A stretch of DNA of 64,000 bases from Lysobacter enzymogenes. Lineage in GTDB: Bacteria; Pseudomonadota; Gammaproteobacteria; Xanthomonadales; Xanthomonadaceae. Location: the NCBI RefSeq assembly GCF_900106525.1, contig NZ_FNOG01000004.1:1-64000 (forward strand), in the 5' to 3' direction. The notes under the pieces are model-generated. The model did no database searches. It was not told the origin of the DNA and worked only from the letters and a program-made list of their open reading frames with translations. Shown one piece after another: positions 48,094 through 56,351 of this stretch. Both the position numbers and the translations under genes were made by a program. How positions within the stretch are numbered: position 1 is the stretch's first letter; every line of letters starts with the position of its first letter.

Positions 48094-48420
48094 TTCAAGA
48101 CGAAGCTCGACGACCTGAAGCGCTCGGAGCTGAAGCCGCGGGACTCGCGGATCTCCCCCCCTTGGTGCCGCCGATCGTCTGGGAGGATGGCCGGCGCGCA
48201 ATCCAATTCATGCGCTACCAGTGCCGGCTTCCGGGCTGGAACGAGAAGACCGAGCGCCAATACCAGGGCACGTACAACGCCTGGCGCGACAAGCTGGAAT
48301 CGTCTTGGTCGAAGCTCTTCGGCTACCGCCACGGGATAATCCTGGCGGACGCCTTCTACGAGCACGTGCTGCGCCACAACCTGGAGCGCCGCGACCTCGA
48401 CGCCGGCGAGACGGAAGAGG
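48094..48420 (+). pseudogene. remnant of an SRAP-family (YedK/HMCES-like) gene with a frameshift
   Basis: Two frames must be joined: FKTKLDDLKRSELKPRDSR in one, then VPPIVWEDGRRAIQFMRYQCR and YQGTYNAWRDKLESSW, with LFGYRHGIILADAFYEHVL, in another. They meet at a run of seven C (48155-48161), so a one-base change broke the frame. The order matches the SOS-response-associated peptidase family, whose members crosslink to abasic sites through Cys2. The N-terminal Cys2 region and the C-terminal third are absent. It marks the right part of the decayed island. Confidence 0.75.
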
Positions 48421-48594
48421 CCACAGCTTCCGCGCTCATCCGCGCGACCTGGCCCCATCGCCCCCTGCATGAGCCGCTTTCCCCGCGCCCTGCGAGTCCA
48501 TCATCGGACCGCCGCATCCGATCGCGGCTGCGGCCCGAGGTCCGTTCTGGCGCAGGCCCGGTCGCGATCGGGCGCACTCTAAAAGGAAGACGGT

Positions 48595-49005
48595 ATGAAA
48601 ATGGGATCGGCGCTGTTGGCGCTGGCGGCTGCGTTCGCGTGTTGCCCGGCCGCTTATGCGGGACATCAGTACTACGACGGCGAAGTGTCGATCTATCTGC
48701 CCGGGCGCGGCGCCGCGGGTACCTTGAACGTGGCGCGCCGCAGCGCGGATCCGAACGCACAGATCGGTTGCACGATCAAATACGGCGTCCCCACCTCGAC
48801 CTATCCCTACCCCGGCCTCACCCAGGTCTACGTCACCTGCGTGGCGCGCAACTCGCAAGGCCGGGTGGATTGCATTTCGGTGGACCCGGCCGTCATCGAC
48901 ATCGCTCGCACCATCGTGCCGACCTCGTTCGTGGCGTTCTCGGCCAACGAGAGCGGCCTGTGCGTGCGGCTGAGCGTGAGCAACGACTCGGCCTATCTGC
49001 CTTGA
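48595..49005 (+). CDS. small secreted cysteine-containing protein
   Basis: A 136-residue precursor with AAAAGGAAG before the ATG and a signal peptide (MKMGSALLALAAAFACCPAAYAG). The mature part is beta-rich (YYDGEVSIYLPGRG, TYPYPGLTQVYVTCVARNS) with four Cys, likely forming disulphides. GC content returns to the chromosomal level, so this is probably outside the island. A strong terminator follows. No family recognised. Confidence 0.72.
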   Translation: MKMGSALLALAAAFACCPAAYAGHQYYDGEVSIYLPGRGAAGTLNVARRSADPNAQIGCTIKYGVPTSTYPYPGLTQVYVTCVARNSQGRVDCISVDPAVIDIARTIVPTSFVAFSANESGLCVRLSVSNDSAYLP

Positions 49006-49028
49006 ACGATGGGTGGGTCGCAACAACG

Positions 49029-49054
49029 CAAAGGCCGGCAAACGCCGGCCTTTG
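49029..49054. terminator. bidirectional hairpin terminator
   Basis: AAAGGCCGGC, AAAC, GCCGGCCTTT: a perfect 10-bp stem between convergent genes, with short A and T ends. Confidence 0.8.
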
Positions 49055-49084
49055 CGGTTCCAAGACGATGGCGCGGGCGCGGAC

Positions 49085-49306
49085 TTACTGGTCCTCGTCT
49101 TCCTCTTCCTCGTCGCCTTCTTCTTCGTCCTCGTCTTCTTCGTCCTCATCCTCGTAAGGCAGGCCCATCGAGTACCGCAGCCACGGCTCGCCGCCGGCCT
49201 TGGTGCCGGGGGCCACGGCGAGGACGACCCAGCCGTCCTGCAGGCGCTGGTTCACTTCCTGCACGTCGTCGATTTGCACCACTTCACCGATCGTTTCCAG
49301 ATCCAC
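49085..49306 (-). CDS. small protein with a long acidic tail
   Basis: A 73-residue protein, GTG start with AGGAG about 10 nt upstream. The first ~50 residues look folded (DDVQEVNQRLQDGWVVLAVAPGT, PWLRYSMGLPY). The last ~22 are almost only Asp and Glu (EDEDEEDEDEEEGDEEEEDE), encoded by GAA/GAG/GAC triplet-repeat DNA that could vary in length. Conserved-looking in the family by general impression; role unknown. An acidic tail suggests interaction with basic proteins or nucleic-acid mimicry (inference). Confidence 0.68.
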   Translation of the reverse strand: MDLETIGEVVQIDDVQEVNQRLQDGWVVLAVAPGTKAGGEPWLRYSMGLPYEDEDEEDEDEEEGDEEEEDEDQ

Positions 49307-49390
49307 GTGTCTTTCGCTCCTGGGTGGGAGCGCGAAGCATACGGCAGGCGGCGGCGAGTGATAAGGCGGCCGGCGCGGCGTGCGCGCGGT

Positions 49391-49879
49391 CTATGCGCCG
49401 GCGATGGGCGCGGACGCCGGCGTGCGTTCGCATTCGCGTTTGAGCGCGGCCAGGGCCAGCTCCCAGTAGTAATTCAGATGGCCGTAGACGGCGTAGTCGG
49501 ACAGGTTGCTCAGGCTCAACCGCAAGTGGGTGCCAGCGCCGTCGGGTTCGAGTTCGAACGCGAACACGGCGTGGTGTTCGGGCGTGTCGGGCAGCGCGCG
49601 GCGCGACAGCGAGCTGTAGTGGGTGTATTCGAGCCGGCGCGGCGGGTCGAAGGCGCGCACGTGGCCGGTGTTGGCGAACCGCAAGCGGCCGTGCAGCGTG
49701 CCGCTGACCCGGATCGGGCCGCCGATGCGCCAGTCGGTGTCGATCGTCAGCGGTTCGTCGGACATCCAGCGCGGTGCGAGCGCGGGGTCGGTCAATGCGC
49801 GCCACACCGCATGCGGCGCGGCGGCGATGTCGATGCGCTTGACGACCGGGTCGGGGTAATCGGCGGGCGTAGCTGGCAT
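49391..49879 (-). CDS. SRPBCC / AHSA1-like domain protein
   Basis: A 162-residue cytoplasmic protein of the START-like superfamily, AHSA1 type. Typical parts: VVKRIDIAAAPHAVWRALTDPALAPRWM, the strand pair DTDWRIGGPIRVSGTLHG, then FDPPRRLEYTHYSSLSR and a C-terminal helix YYWELALAALKRECE. Such proteins bind hydrophobic ligands; the physiological ligand is unknown. It stands alone, 84 bp upstream of the acidic-tail gene. Confidence 0.82.
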   Translation of the reverse strand: MPATPADYPDPVVKRIDIAAAPHAVWRALTDPALAPRWMSDEPLTIDTDWRIGGPIRVSGTLHGRLRFANTGHVRAFDPPRRLEYTHYSSLSRRALPDTPEHHAVFAFELEPDGAGTHLRLSLSNLSDYAVYGHLNYYWELALAALKRECERTPASAPIAGA

Positions 49880-50029
49880 GCGCGGCCAATGGCGGGACGG
49901 TCGCTCATCTTGCGCCGATGCGTGCGGCCGGCAAGTGTCGCGTTTCCGGATCGATGCGTTCGTGGCCGGATTGTCGAAACCGACTCACCCGCAATCGCGT
50001 TTCCAGCCTGCCGCCACCCTGCCCCGCGG

Positions 50030-51049
50030 CTAAGTCTTCGCGCAGCTCTCGCCTTGCTTGTCGGCATACCAGATCGCGCGTCGCGCGCGGTCGTAGGCCA
50101 TGTCGGCCGAGCGCGGCAGCAGTTGCTGGGCGTTGACCGGGTCGGCGCCGCTGGCGTAGGCGCGCTCGATCCGCTGCAACTCGTCCAGGCCCGACAGCGC
50201 CGGCGCCAGCCATTGCCGCAGGCGCTCCATCCCGCAGCTGCGGCGGCGCGTTTCCAGCTCGCCGATGGCCGCGCGGATGCGCGCGCTGGCGTCGCCCTGG
50301 AGGCCGGGCGCGCGTTCGAACGCGATCGGCGCGGCCTTGTAGGCATCGCCGGTGGCCTCGCTGCCCAGATCCGAGGGGCGCTCGTGATAGGCCGGATTGA
50401 AGCGCACCGGCGGCGGCGGCCGCGCGACGACTTCCTGGGTCTGTTTGCGCCCCGGCAGTTTGTCGACGATTTTCTTCAGGCGCTTGTTGGCGTTCTCCAT
50501 CAGCGCTTCGCCGAGGGTGCCCTCGCTGGCGAAGCCGCCGAAGCCGCTGCCTGGGAAAGGCAGCGCCGGCGGTGCGCGCTCGAACGCATTCCTGACCTTG
50601 TTCGCGTTGGGATCCTCGTCGCTGCCCGGGATGTAGGTCTTGCGCTTCATCGGGTTGAAGTCGGGAGTCACCGGCACCGCGACCAGGCCTTCGGAGTTGT
50701 ACAGGCGCGCGGACGGCGCGCTGGGATGCGGCGCCGTGCGCGGCGCGGATGCAGCGGGTGCGACCGGCGCGGCGGCAGCTCGCGCCGCACGCGCGGACGG
50801 CGGCGTTGCGCTGCGTGGCTTCGGTTCGGCGTCGGCCGCAACGGGAGCGGACTCGTCGGGTGCAGGCTCAGGCCCGGCGCGCGGCACCGGCACGATGCGT
50901 TCGACCAGCACCAGCTCGACGTCCGGCGCGAGCGGCAACGGCGGCGGGATGCGCATCAACAGCCAGACCATGAACGCCGTCGACGCCAACGCCAGCGCAG
51001 CGGCGCCCAGGCGTAACGGCAATTCGGGCGATGACTCGTCTGCGCGCAT
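50030..51049 (-). CDS. hypothetical membrane-anchored Pro/Ala-rich protein
   Basis: A 339-residue protein. The ATG at 51049 gives a short cytoplasmic N-terminus and one membrane helix at ~15-32 (LGAAALALASTAFMVWLLM). A Pro-rich stretch PPPLPLAPDVELVLVERIVPVPRAGP follows, reminiscent of the TonB N-terminus (a membrane helix then Pro linker), but the C-terminal half (RIRAAIGELETRRRSCGMERLRQWL, SADMAYDRARRAIWYADKQG) is helical and not a TonB_C domain. Probably periplasmic; function unknown. Confidence 0.68.
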   Translation of the reverse strand: MRADESSPELPLRLGAAALALASTAFMVWLLMRIPPPLPLAPDVELVLVERIVPVPRAGPEPAPDESAPVAADAEPKPRSATPPSARAARAAAAPVAPAASAPRTAPHPSAPSARLYNSEGLVAVPVTPDFNPMKRKTYIPGSDEDPNANKVRNAFERAPPALPFPGSGFGGFASEGTLGEALMENANKRLKKIVDKLPGRKQTQEVVARPPPPVRFNPAYHERPSDLGSEATGDAYKAAPIAFERAPGLQGDASARIRAAIGELETRRRSCGMERLRQWLAPALSGLDELQRIERAYASGADPVNAQQLLPRSADMAYDRARRAIWYADKQGESCAKT

Positions 51050-51526
51050 GCATCCTGCTCGGAAAAACGCCGCGTGCGTGCGCGCTGCGATGCGCGCGGG
51101 CTTGCGTGCGCTCGGCGAAGCGTGGCGGTTGCGGCGGAACGGGCGCGGAGCGCGCATGGCGCGATCCGCGGTCCCGAAGCGCGGCGAAGCGGAGCGCGGC
51201 GGATCGCCGGAGCGCGGCGGCCGCCAGCGCGGACGACGCGGCTGCGGCCATCACCCGGGCGATATCGGCGACATCGCGTAGGTGAACCTCGCGCGCGCCC
51301 AGTGCGCCCGCGAAACCGCGCCGGCGATGCCGGCGGCTCGCTGCGCGCGCGGATCGGGTCGAGGCGACGATAACGAGGAGCGAGGGCGCAGGAGAATTAA
51401 ATTTCCGTTGCTGACGCCGCAAGGGCGAGAACGGTGTAGCTCGCGTTCACGAACCGGCGACGCGTGCGGCCGCACGCATGCGCGAACGCGGGCCGCGCGC
51501 GTCGCGCGGCCTGCGCGCGGCGGCGC
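51050..51526. other. intergenic region, no supported gene
   Basis: About 480 bp of Arg/Ala-shadow open frames. On the minus strand TTGCGG followed 16 bp later by TTAATT (around 51391-51418) could be a weak promoter for the membrane-anchored protein gene. Nothing else is evident. Confidence 0.4.
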
Positions 51527-51985
51527 TCAGCGCCTGCGGAACGCCGGCACCAGCGCGCCTTCGGCGAGCTTGCCGTTGGCCCGCCACACCACCGTCCCGG
51601 GCGGGAACTCTTCGCTGCGCGCGAAGGCCGCGGCTTGCGCGGCCAGCACCTTGATCGCGCCGGCGCTGGACGGGTTCCAGGCGAACACGCCCTGCTTGCC
51701 GTACCACACCACCGGCGTGGTGGTGTCCAGGCGGGTGTCGGGGCACAGCACATAGCCGCGCGACTCCAGCACCTTGAGCGCCGCGGCCGGCACCGCGGCC
51801 ACGCCCGGACGGGTGCGCGCGTCGGAATGCTCGGGGCAGGTCTCGGCCGAACGGGCCATAGCGGCGGCATGGGTCGCGTTGTCTTTCGCCGGCGGCTGCG
51901 CGCGCCGCTTCTGCGCGTCGGCGTGCGGGGCGAGGATGAGCAACAGCCCCAGGCTGGATCCGAGGATGCGCGACTTGCAGTTCAT
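51527..51985 (-). CDS. hypothetical secreted protein
   Basis: A 152-residue precursor with a signal peptide (MNCKSRILGSSLGLLLILAPHADAQ). The mature part has two Cys (AETCPEHSD, YVLCPDTRLDTTT) and a Trp-containing segment VWYGKQGVFAWNPSS. The start at 51985 is fixed by the signal peptide; an upstream in-frame ATG is not convincing. Function unknown. It is divergent from the Xre-RES pair, 286 bp away. Confidence 0.68.
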   Translation of the reverse strand: MNCKSRILGSSLGLLLILAPHADAQKRRAQPPAKDNATHAAAMARSAETCPEHSDARTRPGVAAVPAAALKVLESRGYVLCPDTRLDTTTPVVWYGKQGVFAWNPSSAGAIKVLAAQAAAFARSEEFPPGTVVWRANGKLAEGALVPAFRRR

Positions 51986-52233
51986 GACGACTCCGAAAAC
52001 GAAACGTGAGGGCTCGATAAGGCGGCGCGGGCGCGGCGGCGGACGGACGGCGCGCTGTTCAGCCGCGCAGCATAGCAACCAAAAGTGTGCCATTTCGTGT
52101 CGACTGCCGGCTCTGCCAGGGGCGCGGCGGCGGCCATGCCGAGACAGTGTCCCAGGTCAGGGTCGCAGGGTCCGCGACCACGCGCGGTGAAGCTGAATCC
52201 GGACGGGACGGCTTGCATCGACCGTATCGTTTT

Positions 52234-52245
52234 GAGCTATAGTTC
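52234..52245 (+). promoter_or_regulatory. candidate autoregulated -10/operator of the Xre-RES operon
   Basis: GAGCTATAGTTC is a near-palindrome (arms GAGC/GTTC) wrapped around a TATAGT -10 hexamer, 27 bp before the antitoxin ATG. The best -35 is TTGCAT with a long 19-bp spacer. An Xre antitoxin binding here would block transcription. Confidence 0.42.
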
Positions 52246-52271
52246 GTCCAAATCAAGACGGATTCAGCGCC

Positions 52272-52910
52272 ATGAGCAAAGCCACCAAGCCGTCCGCCCC
52301 GGCCAAGGGCGCCGCCAAGACCGTCGCCAAGCCGGCCAAGCCGCTCGCGCGCGGCCGCGCCGACGCGCAGGCCGGCCAACGCCTCGTCCACGACGCCGCC
52401 TACGCGCCGCCGCTGGCCAAGCGCAGGCTGGCTGTGCGCGATGCGCCGCCCGCCCCACCCGCACCGGCCACGCTCAACGGCTACGTCGACTACCTGCGCG
52501 AAGCCACGCCGCTGCAGCGGGTCGAGGCCGAACGCGAAGGCGTGCCGGCGCGCATGGTCAAGCACATGGCCAGCGACATGGACCTGCCGGCGGTGCGCAT
52601 GTTCGACATCCTCGGCATCGCCAAGGCCACCGCCGAGGCCAAGGCCGCGCAGCAGGCGCACATCACCGGCGCCAGCGGCCAGGCCGCGCTGGGGCTGATC
52701 CAGTTGCTCGGCATCGCCCGCGACATCGTCGCCGACAGCACCGATCCGGCCGCGGCCGACTTCGACGCCGCGCGCTGGCTGGGCCAATGGATCGAGCAAC
52801 CGCAGGCCGCGCTGGGCGGACAGCGGCCGGCCGACCTGCTCGACACCCCGACCGGTCTGAGCGTGGTCGCGCGCCTGCTCGGCGCGCTGGCCAGCGGGGC
52901 CTACCAGTGA
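52272..52910 (+). CDS. Xre/MbcA/ParS-type antitoxin
   Basis: A 212-residue antitoxin of a RES-Xre system. A disordered Lys/Ala/Pro-rich N-terminus (to ~70) precedes an Xre-like HTH (YLREATPLQRVEAEREGVPARMVKHMASD, then VRMFDILGIAKATAEAK). The C-terminal toxin-binding DUF2384 domain contains LGLIQLLGIARDIVADSTD, RWLGQWIEQPQAALGGQRPADLLDTPTG and a short C-terminal helix. Its gene lies 31 bp before the RES toxin gene on the same strand. Confidence 0.87.
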   Translation: MSKATKPSAPAKGAAKTVAKPAKPLARGRADAQAGQRLVHDAAYAPPLAKRRLAVRDAPPAPPAPATLNGYVDYLREATPLQRVEAEREGVPARMVKHMASDMDLPAVRMFDILGIAKATAEAKAAQQAHITGASGQAALGLIQLLGIARDIVADSTDPAAADFDAARWLGQWIEQPQAALGGQRPADLLDTPTGLSVVARLLGALASGAYQ

Positions 52911-52941
52911 CCCGGCGCGGCGCAGGCACGGAGCCGTGCCG

Positions 52942-53421
52942 ATGACCAAGCTATGGCGTATCGCCGGCGAGACCCGCGCCTACCGCGCCGACGACATGAG
53001 CGGCGCGGGCGCGGCCAAGTTTCCCGGACGCTGGAACGACGAAGGCCAGCGCGTGCTCTACACCGCCACTTCGCTGGCGCTGGCGGCGCTGGAGACGGCG
53101 GCTTACGTCGACGCGCACGGTTTGCCGTTGAACCGGCACGTGGTCTCGATCGAGGTGCCGGCGTCGGTGTGGAAGGCGCGCATCCAGTTGGCCGTCGCCG
53201 ACCTGCCCGGCGGCTGGGACGCGGTGCCGGCCGGCCTGGCCAGCGTGCGCATCGGCGCGCAGTGGCTGCGCGGCGGCGACTCGGCGATCTTGCTGGTGCC
53301 GTCGGTGATCGTGCCGGAGGAGTACAACGCGCTGATCAATCCCGAGCATCGCGATGCGAAGAAGCTGCGCGCGGTGGCGGGGCGGAAGTTTCAGTACAAC
53401 GTGGTGTTTCGGGCGCCTTGA
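52942..53421 (+). CDS. RES-domain toxin
   Basis: A 159-residue toxin of the RES family, which kills or stalls cells by degrading NAD+. The conserved set is visible: WRIAGETRAYRADDMSGAGAA (first Arg/Tyr), GRWNDEGQRVLYTATSLALAALE (the R and E positions) and ILLVPSVIVPEEYNALINP, the conserved Ser being replaced in context by ...GDSAILLVPS. ATG at 52942 with GGAG upstream; a GTG 6 bp earlier is also possible. The toxin and antitoxin together form a complete-looking module. Confidence 0.87.
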   Translation: MTKLWRIAGETRAYRADDMSGAGAAKFPGRWNDEGQRVLYTATSLALAALETAAYVDAHGLPLNRHVVSIEVPASVWKARIQLAVADLPGGWDAVPAGLASVRIGAQWLRGGDSAILLVPSVIVPEEYNALINPEHRDAKKLRAVAGRKFQYNVVFRAP

Positions 53422-53467
53422 GCGGGCGGCGCTGGTTTCGCGGGTTTGCGCCGCGAGTTTGAAGCTT

Positions 53468-53640
53468 CGCGGTCGCGACTTGCGTCGCTCCTACAGGGGG
53501 TGGGCGTGGATTGCGCAGGCATTCGTTTGCCGCGAAGCGCTTCCTGTAGGAGCGGCGCGAGCCGCGACCGCGTGGTCGCAGGTTCGCGCCGCAAGCTCGA
53601 TGCCCCGCGGTCGCGACTTAAGTCGCTCCCGCAGGTAGCC
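53468..53640. repeat. cluster of palindromic repeat family 2
   Basis: Three related segments at about 53468-53504, 53546-53573 and 53600-53640, alternating in orientation, with cores GCGGTCGCGACTTGCGTC, GTAGGAGCGGCGCGAGCC and GGTCGCGACTTAAGTCG. They fill the space between the convergent toxin and DUF4166 genes. Confidence 0.82.
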
Positions 53641-53672
53641 GTCCGTGGCGTGCGCGCGATCGCAACAGCGCA

Positions 53673-54377
53673 TCAGCCGCGCATGCGCTGGAACCGGCCT
53701 TCCTGGTGGAACAGCGGGCCGAACCAGGAGTGGACGACGTCGATGCTGACTTCGAACTGCTCGGCGTCCAGGTCGCGGTGCACCAGCACGAACCGGCCCG
53801 GCGACAGCAGCCTGGGCAGCGGCAGGCGCAGGCCGCGCCAGTGCAGGAAGAAGCCGTCGTCGACGAACACCAGCCGGTTCGGCAGCACTTCCAGGCGCAC
53901 CCGCATGCCCAGGCCGCCGCCGAAGTGTTCCAGCAACTCGCCATCGGCGCCCAGGGTCATGCGCGAGCGGAAGCTGAAGATCTCCTGGGCGAAGTGGTAG
54001 GTGCGGGTCTTGAGCCAGCCCAGTTCGCGCCGCAGCGGTTCGACGTCGAAGCGGAACGGCACGTTGTCGGCGTTGTGGTGCGGCAGCACCCGCGCGTAGC
54101 GGATCAGCCGCGCGAACAGCGCGCCCAGGCGGGTGCAGCGCACCTGGTGCATGTCGCCGACGTATTCGGCCTGGGCCTGGCCGTCGGCGAGCCCGAAGCG
54201 CGCCTGGATATGCGGATGCAGCAGCGCCCAGCGCGGTCCCAGCGCGGCCTTGAGCAGTTCGGTCAGGTCGTGCGCGGGAGCCGCTCGGCCGGCCGCGGCG
54301 GGAAGATCCGCCGCCGCGGGAGCGACGGCGCGGTCGCCGGCGGGCGCCGGCAGGTCAATGCGTTGCAACAGTTCCAT
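53673..54377 (-). CDS. DUF4166 family protein
   Basis: A 234-residue protein. The DUF4166 domain covers ~45-234: ALGPRWALLHPHIQARFGL, VPFRFDVEPLRRELGWLKTRTYHF, FSFRSRMTLGADGELLEHFGG, MRVRLEVLPNRLVFVDDGFFLHW. The start MELLQRIDLP (ATG) is preferred to a GTG three codons up; both overlap the end of the SDR gene by about 25-30 bp, showing translational coupling. DUF4166 often appears next to SDR or saccharopine-dehydrogenase-like genes; biochemical role unknown. Confidence 0.85.
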   Translation of the reverse strand: MELLQRIDLPAPAGDRAVAPAAADLPAAAGRAAPAHDLTELLKAALGPRWALLHPHIQARFGLADGQAQAEYVGDMHQVRCTRLGALFARLIRYARVLPHHNADNVPFRFDVEPLRRELGWLKTRTYHFAQEIFSFRSRMTLGADGELLEHFGGGLGMRVRLEVLPNRLVFVDDGFFLHWRGLRLPLPRLLSPGRFVLVHRDLDAEQFEVSIDVVHSWFGPLFHQEGRFQRMRG

Positions 54378-55875
54378 GTCCCTCACCCGGGTGTCCTACA
54401 CCCACATAGTCAGAACGGGGATCGATCGCCAAACCGGCGCGCGCGCCGCCCAAGGCGCTGGCGAGCACGGGGTGGACGAAGGCGAAGCGCTGGTCGGTCA
54501 GGCGCTGCGGCGCGACGACGGGGCCGTCGAGCAGCATCGTCGCCATCTCGCCCAGCAGCAGCCGCAGCGGCGCGGCCGGCATCGCCAGCCACGCGGGGCG
54601 ATGCAGCGAGCGCGCCAGCTCGCGGGTGAACTCGGCCTGGCTGCAGCCGCCCGGCGCGACCAGGTTGTACGGGCCGCGCACGCCGGCGTGTTCGACCGCG
54701 TGCTCGACGAAGCGCAGCACGTCGTCGAGATGGATCCAGGCGAACCACTGCTTGCCGTCGCCCAGGCGCGCGGCGCCGCCGAGCGCGGCCGCCAGCGCCA
54801 GCATCGGCAGCAGGCCGCCGCTGCGGTGCAGGACCAGGCCCAGCCGCAGCGTGGTCAGGCGCACGCCGTGTTCGCCAACCGGCGCGGCGGCGCGTTCCCA
54901 GGCCGCGCACAGTTCGCTGGGGAAGTCGCCGCGCACCGGCGCGACCTCGCGCAGTTCGGGCGCGCTGCGCGCCTGCGCGCCGTACAGCCCGACCGCGCTG
55001 GCCTGCAGCCACAGCGCCGGCTTGGCGCTGGCGCGATCGCACCAGGCGCGCAAGGCGTCGGTGGTGCCGACGCGGCTGGCCAGCAGCGCGCGCTTGCGCG
55101 CCGGCGACCAGCGCGGGCCGACCACCGGCGCGCCAGCGAGATTGACCACTACGTCGATGCGTTCGTCGTCGCGCAGTTCGGCGGTGTCGGCGATGCAGCG
55201 TGCGCGGCCGCCGAAACGCAGCGCGGCGCGGCGCGGATCGCGGCTGAGCACAGTGATGCGATGGCCGCCGGCGAGCAGGCCTTCGACCAGCGCGGTGCCG
55301 ATGAAGCCGGTGCCGCCGCTGACCAGGAAATGCTGCTGCGGGTGCTGCGCCAGCAGCGGCCGCGGCGTGGGCTCGGCGGCGTTGGCGCGCGCGGCCAGGC
55401 CGTCGCGCACCGCGCTGACGGCGATGCCCAGCGCGGCCGCGGTCAGCGCCCACGACATCCAGCCATGCGCCGCCACCACCAACGCGCTCGGCAGCGCCCA
55501 GTCGCTGCGCGTGGCCAGCGCATACACCGCGAACATCGCGCCGCCGTTGACCGCCAGGATGGTGTGCAGCACACGCTCGGTGTTGGGCAGCAGGCGGGTC
55601 GCGTCTTCGACCACGAAGTCCCACAAGGTGATGCCGACTTCGATCAGCACCAGCGCCCACACCGCCGCCAGCCACAGCCCTTGCGGGCGGATCCAGGCGA
55701 ACACCAGGAACAGGAAGCCGTAGACGAAGCCGCGCGCCGAATGCAGCTTCAGCTCCAGCGCGGCGCTGCGGCGGTTGGCCAGCTTCTCCATCACTTCGTG
55801 GTGGGCGACGGTGTCGAGCGCGCCCATCGCGATCTGCAGCAGCAGCAAGCTCAGGAACAAGGTGTGCAGGTCCAT
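54355..55875 (-). CDS. TIGR01777-family epimerase-like SDR with an N-terminal membrane domain
   Basis: A 506-residue protein. Residues 1-170 hold about four membrane helices (LFLSLLLLQIAMGALDTVAHHEVMEK, GFLFLVFAWIRPQG, LWLAAVWALVLIEVGITLW, ALVVAAHGWMSWALT). Residues ~185-490 form a TIGR01777/YfcH-type SDR: NAD(P) motif VSGGTGFIGTALVEGLL, DVVVNLAGAPVVGPRW, QASAVGLYG, FAWIHLDDVLRFVEH and the C-terminal PAAPLRLLLGEMA. The fusion of both parts in one chain is the notable feature. It lies 10 bp after the DCC gene. Confidence 0.87.
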   Translation of the reverse strand: MDLHTLFLSLLLLQIAMGALDTVAHHEVMEKLANRRSAALELKLHSARGFVYGFLFLVFAWIRPQGLWLAAVWALVLIEVGITLWDFVVEDATRLLPNTERVLHTILAVNGGAMFAVYALATRSDWALPSALVVAAHGWMSWALTAAALGIAVSAVRDGLAARANAAEPTPRPLLAQHPQQHFLVSGGTGFIGTALVEGLLAGGHRITVLSRDPRRAALRFGGRARCIADTAELRDDERIDVVVNLAGAPVVGPRWSPARKRALLASRVGTTDALRAWCDRASAKPALWLQASAVGLYGAQARSAPELREVAPVRGDFPSELCAAWERAAAPVGEHGVRLTTLRLGLVLHRSGGLLPMLALAAALGGAARLGDGKQWFAWIHLDDVLRFVEHAVEHAGVRGPYNLVAPGGCSQAEFTRELARSLHRPAWLAMPAAPLRLLLGEMATMLLDGPVVAPQRLTDQRFAFVHPVLASALGGARAGLAIDPRSDYVGVGHPGEGHGTVATH

Positions 55876-55885
55876 GGCCGCTTCC

Positions 55886-56332
55886 TCAGTAGTGGGTGGG
55901 GCAATGGCCGTCGTCGCAGCGCGGCGCGGGGTCTTCGCCGGCTTCGCGAAAGCCCAGCCAGCGCGAGACGCGGTGGCGGTTCGGCGCGATCCAGCGGTAG
56001 GCGCGCGCGGCGGCGCGGCCGGCGCCGGGCACGCGCAGTGGCCAGGTCAGCCAGCCCAGGCCGACCGCGCGGTAGGCCTCGGCGATGCCGGGCACGCCGA
56101 TCCGCCACTGGCCGTCGGCGCCGCGCACGTGCAGGGCGTTGCGCAGCGCGTCGAGCGGGAAGCCCCACTGGGCGGGGTCGAAATCGTCGGCGGCGATGTC
56201 GACCAGGCGCAGCCGGCCGTGGCGGTCGCGCGCCTTGAGCCGATGCATCTCGCTGCGGCACAGCGGGCAGGCGCGGTCGTACAGGGCCACGACCGGTTCG
56301 ATGGGAAGGCGGGTGACAGGATCGTTCTTCAT
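55886..56332 (-). CDS. DCC-family (DUF393) thiol-disulphide oxidoreductase-like protein
   Basis: A 148-residue protein with the DCC redox motif YDRACPLCRSEMHRLKARD near the N-terminus (CxxC at residues 22-25) and WIAPNRHRVSRWLG at the C-terminus. The family is called DCC for a DxxCxxC signature; substrate unknown. It follows the GbsR-type regulator gene by 59 bp, with a copy of the 18-bp palindrome between them, and heads the DCC-SDR-DUF4166 genes. Confidence 0.85.
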   Translation of the reverse strand: MKNDPVTRLPIEPVVALYDRACPLCRSEMHRLKARDRHGRLRLVDIAADDFDPAQWGFPLDALRNALHVRGADGQWRIGVPGIAEAYRAVGLGWLTWPLRVPGAGRAAARAYRWIAPNRHRVSRWLGFREAGEDPAPRCDDGHCPTHY

Positions 56333-56351
56333 GATCGACTCCTACGGTTAT

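Noticed and set aside
44548-48600. Second attachment site (repeat of the tmRNA 3' end)
   Set aside because: I looked for a copy of the T-arm/acceptor sequence in the island and just beyond and found none.
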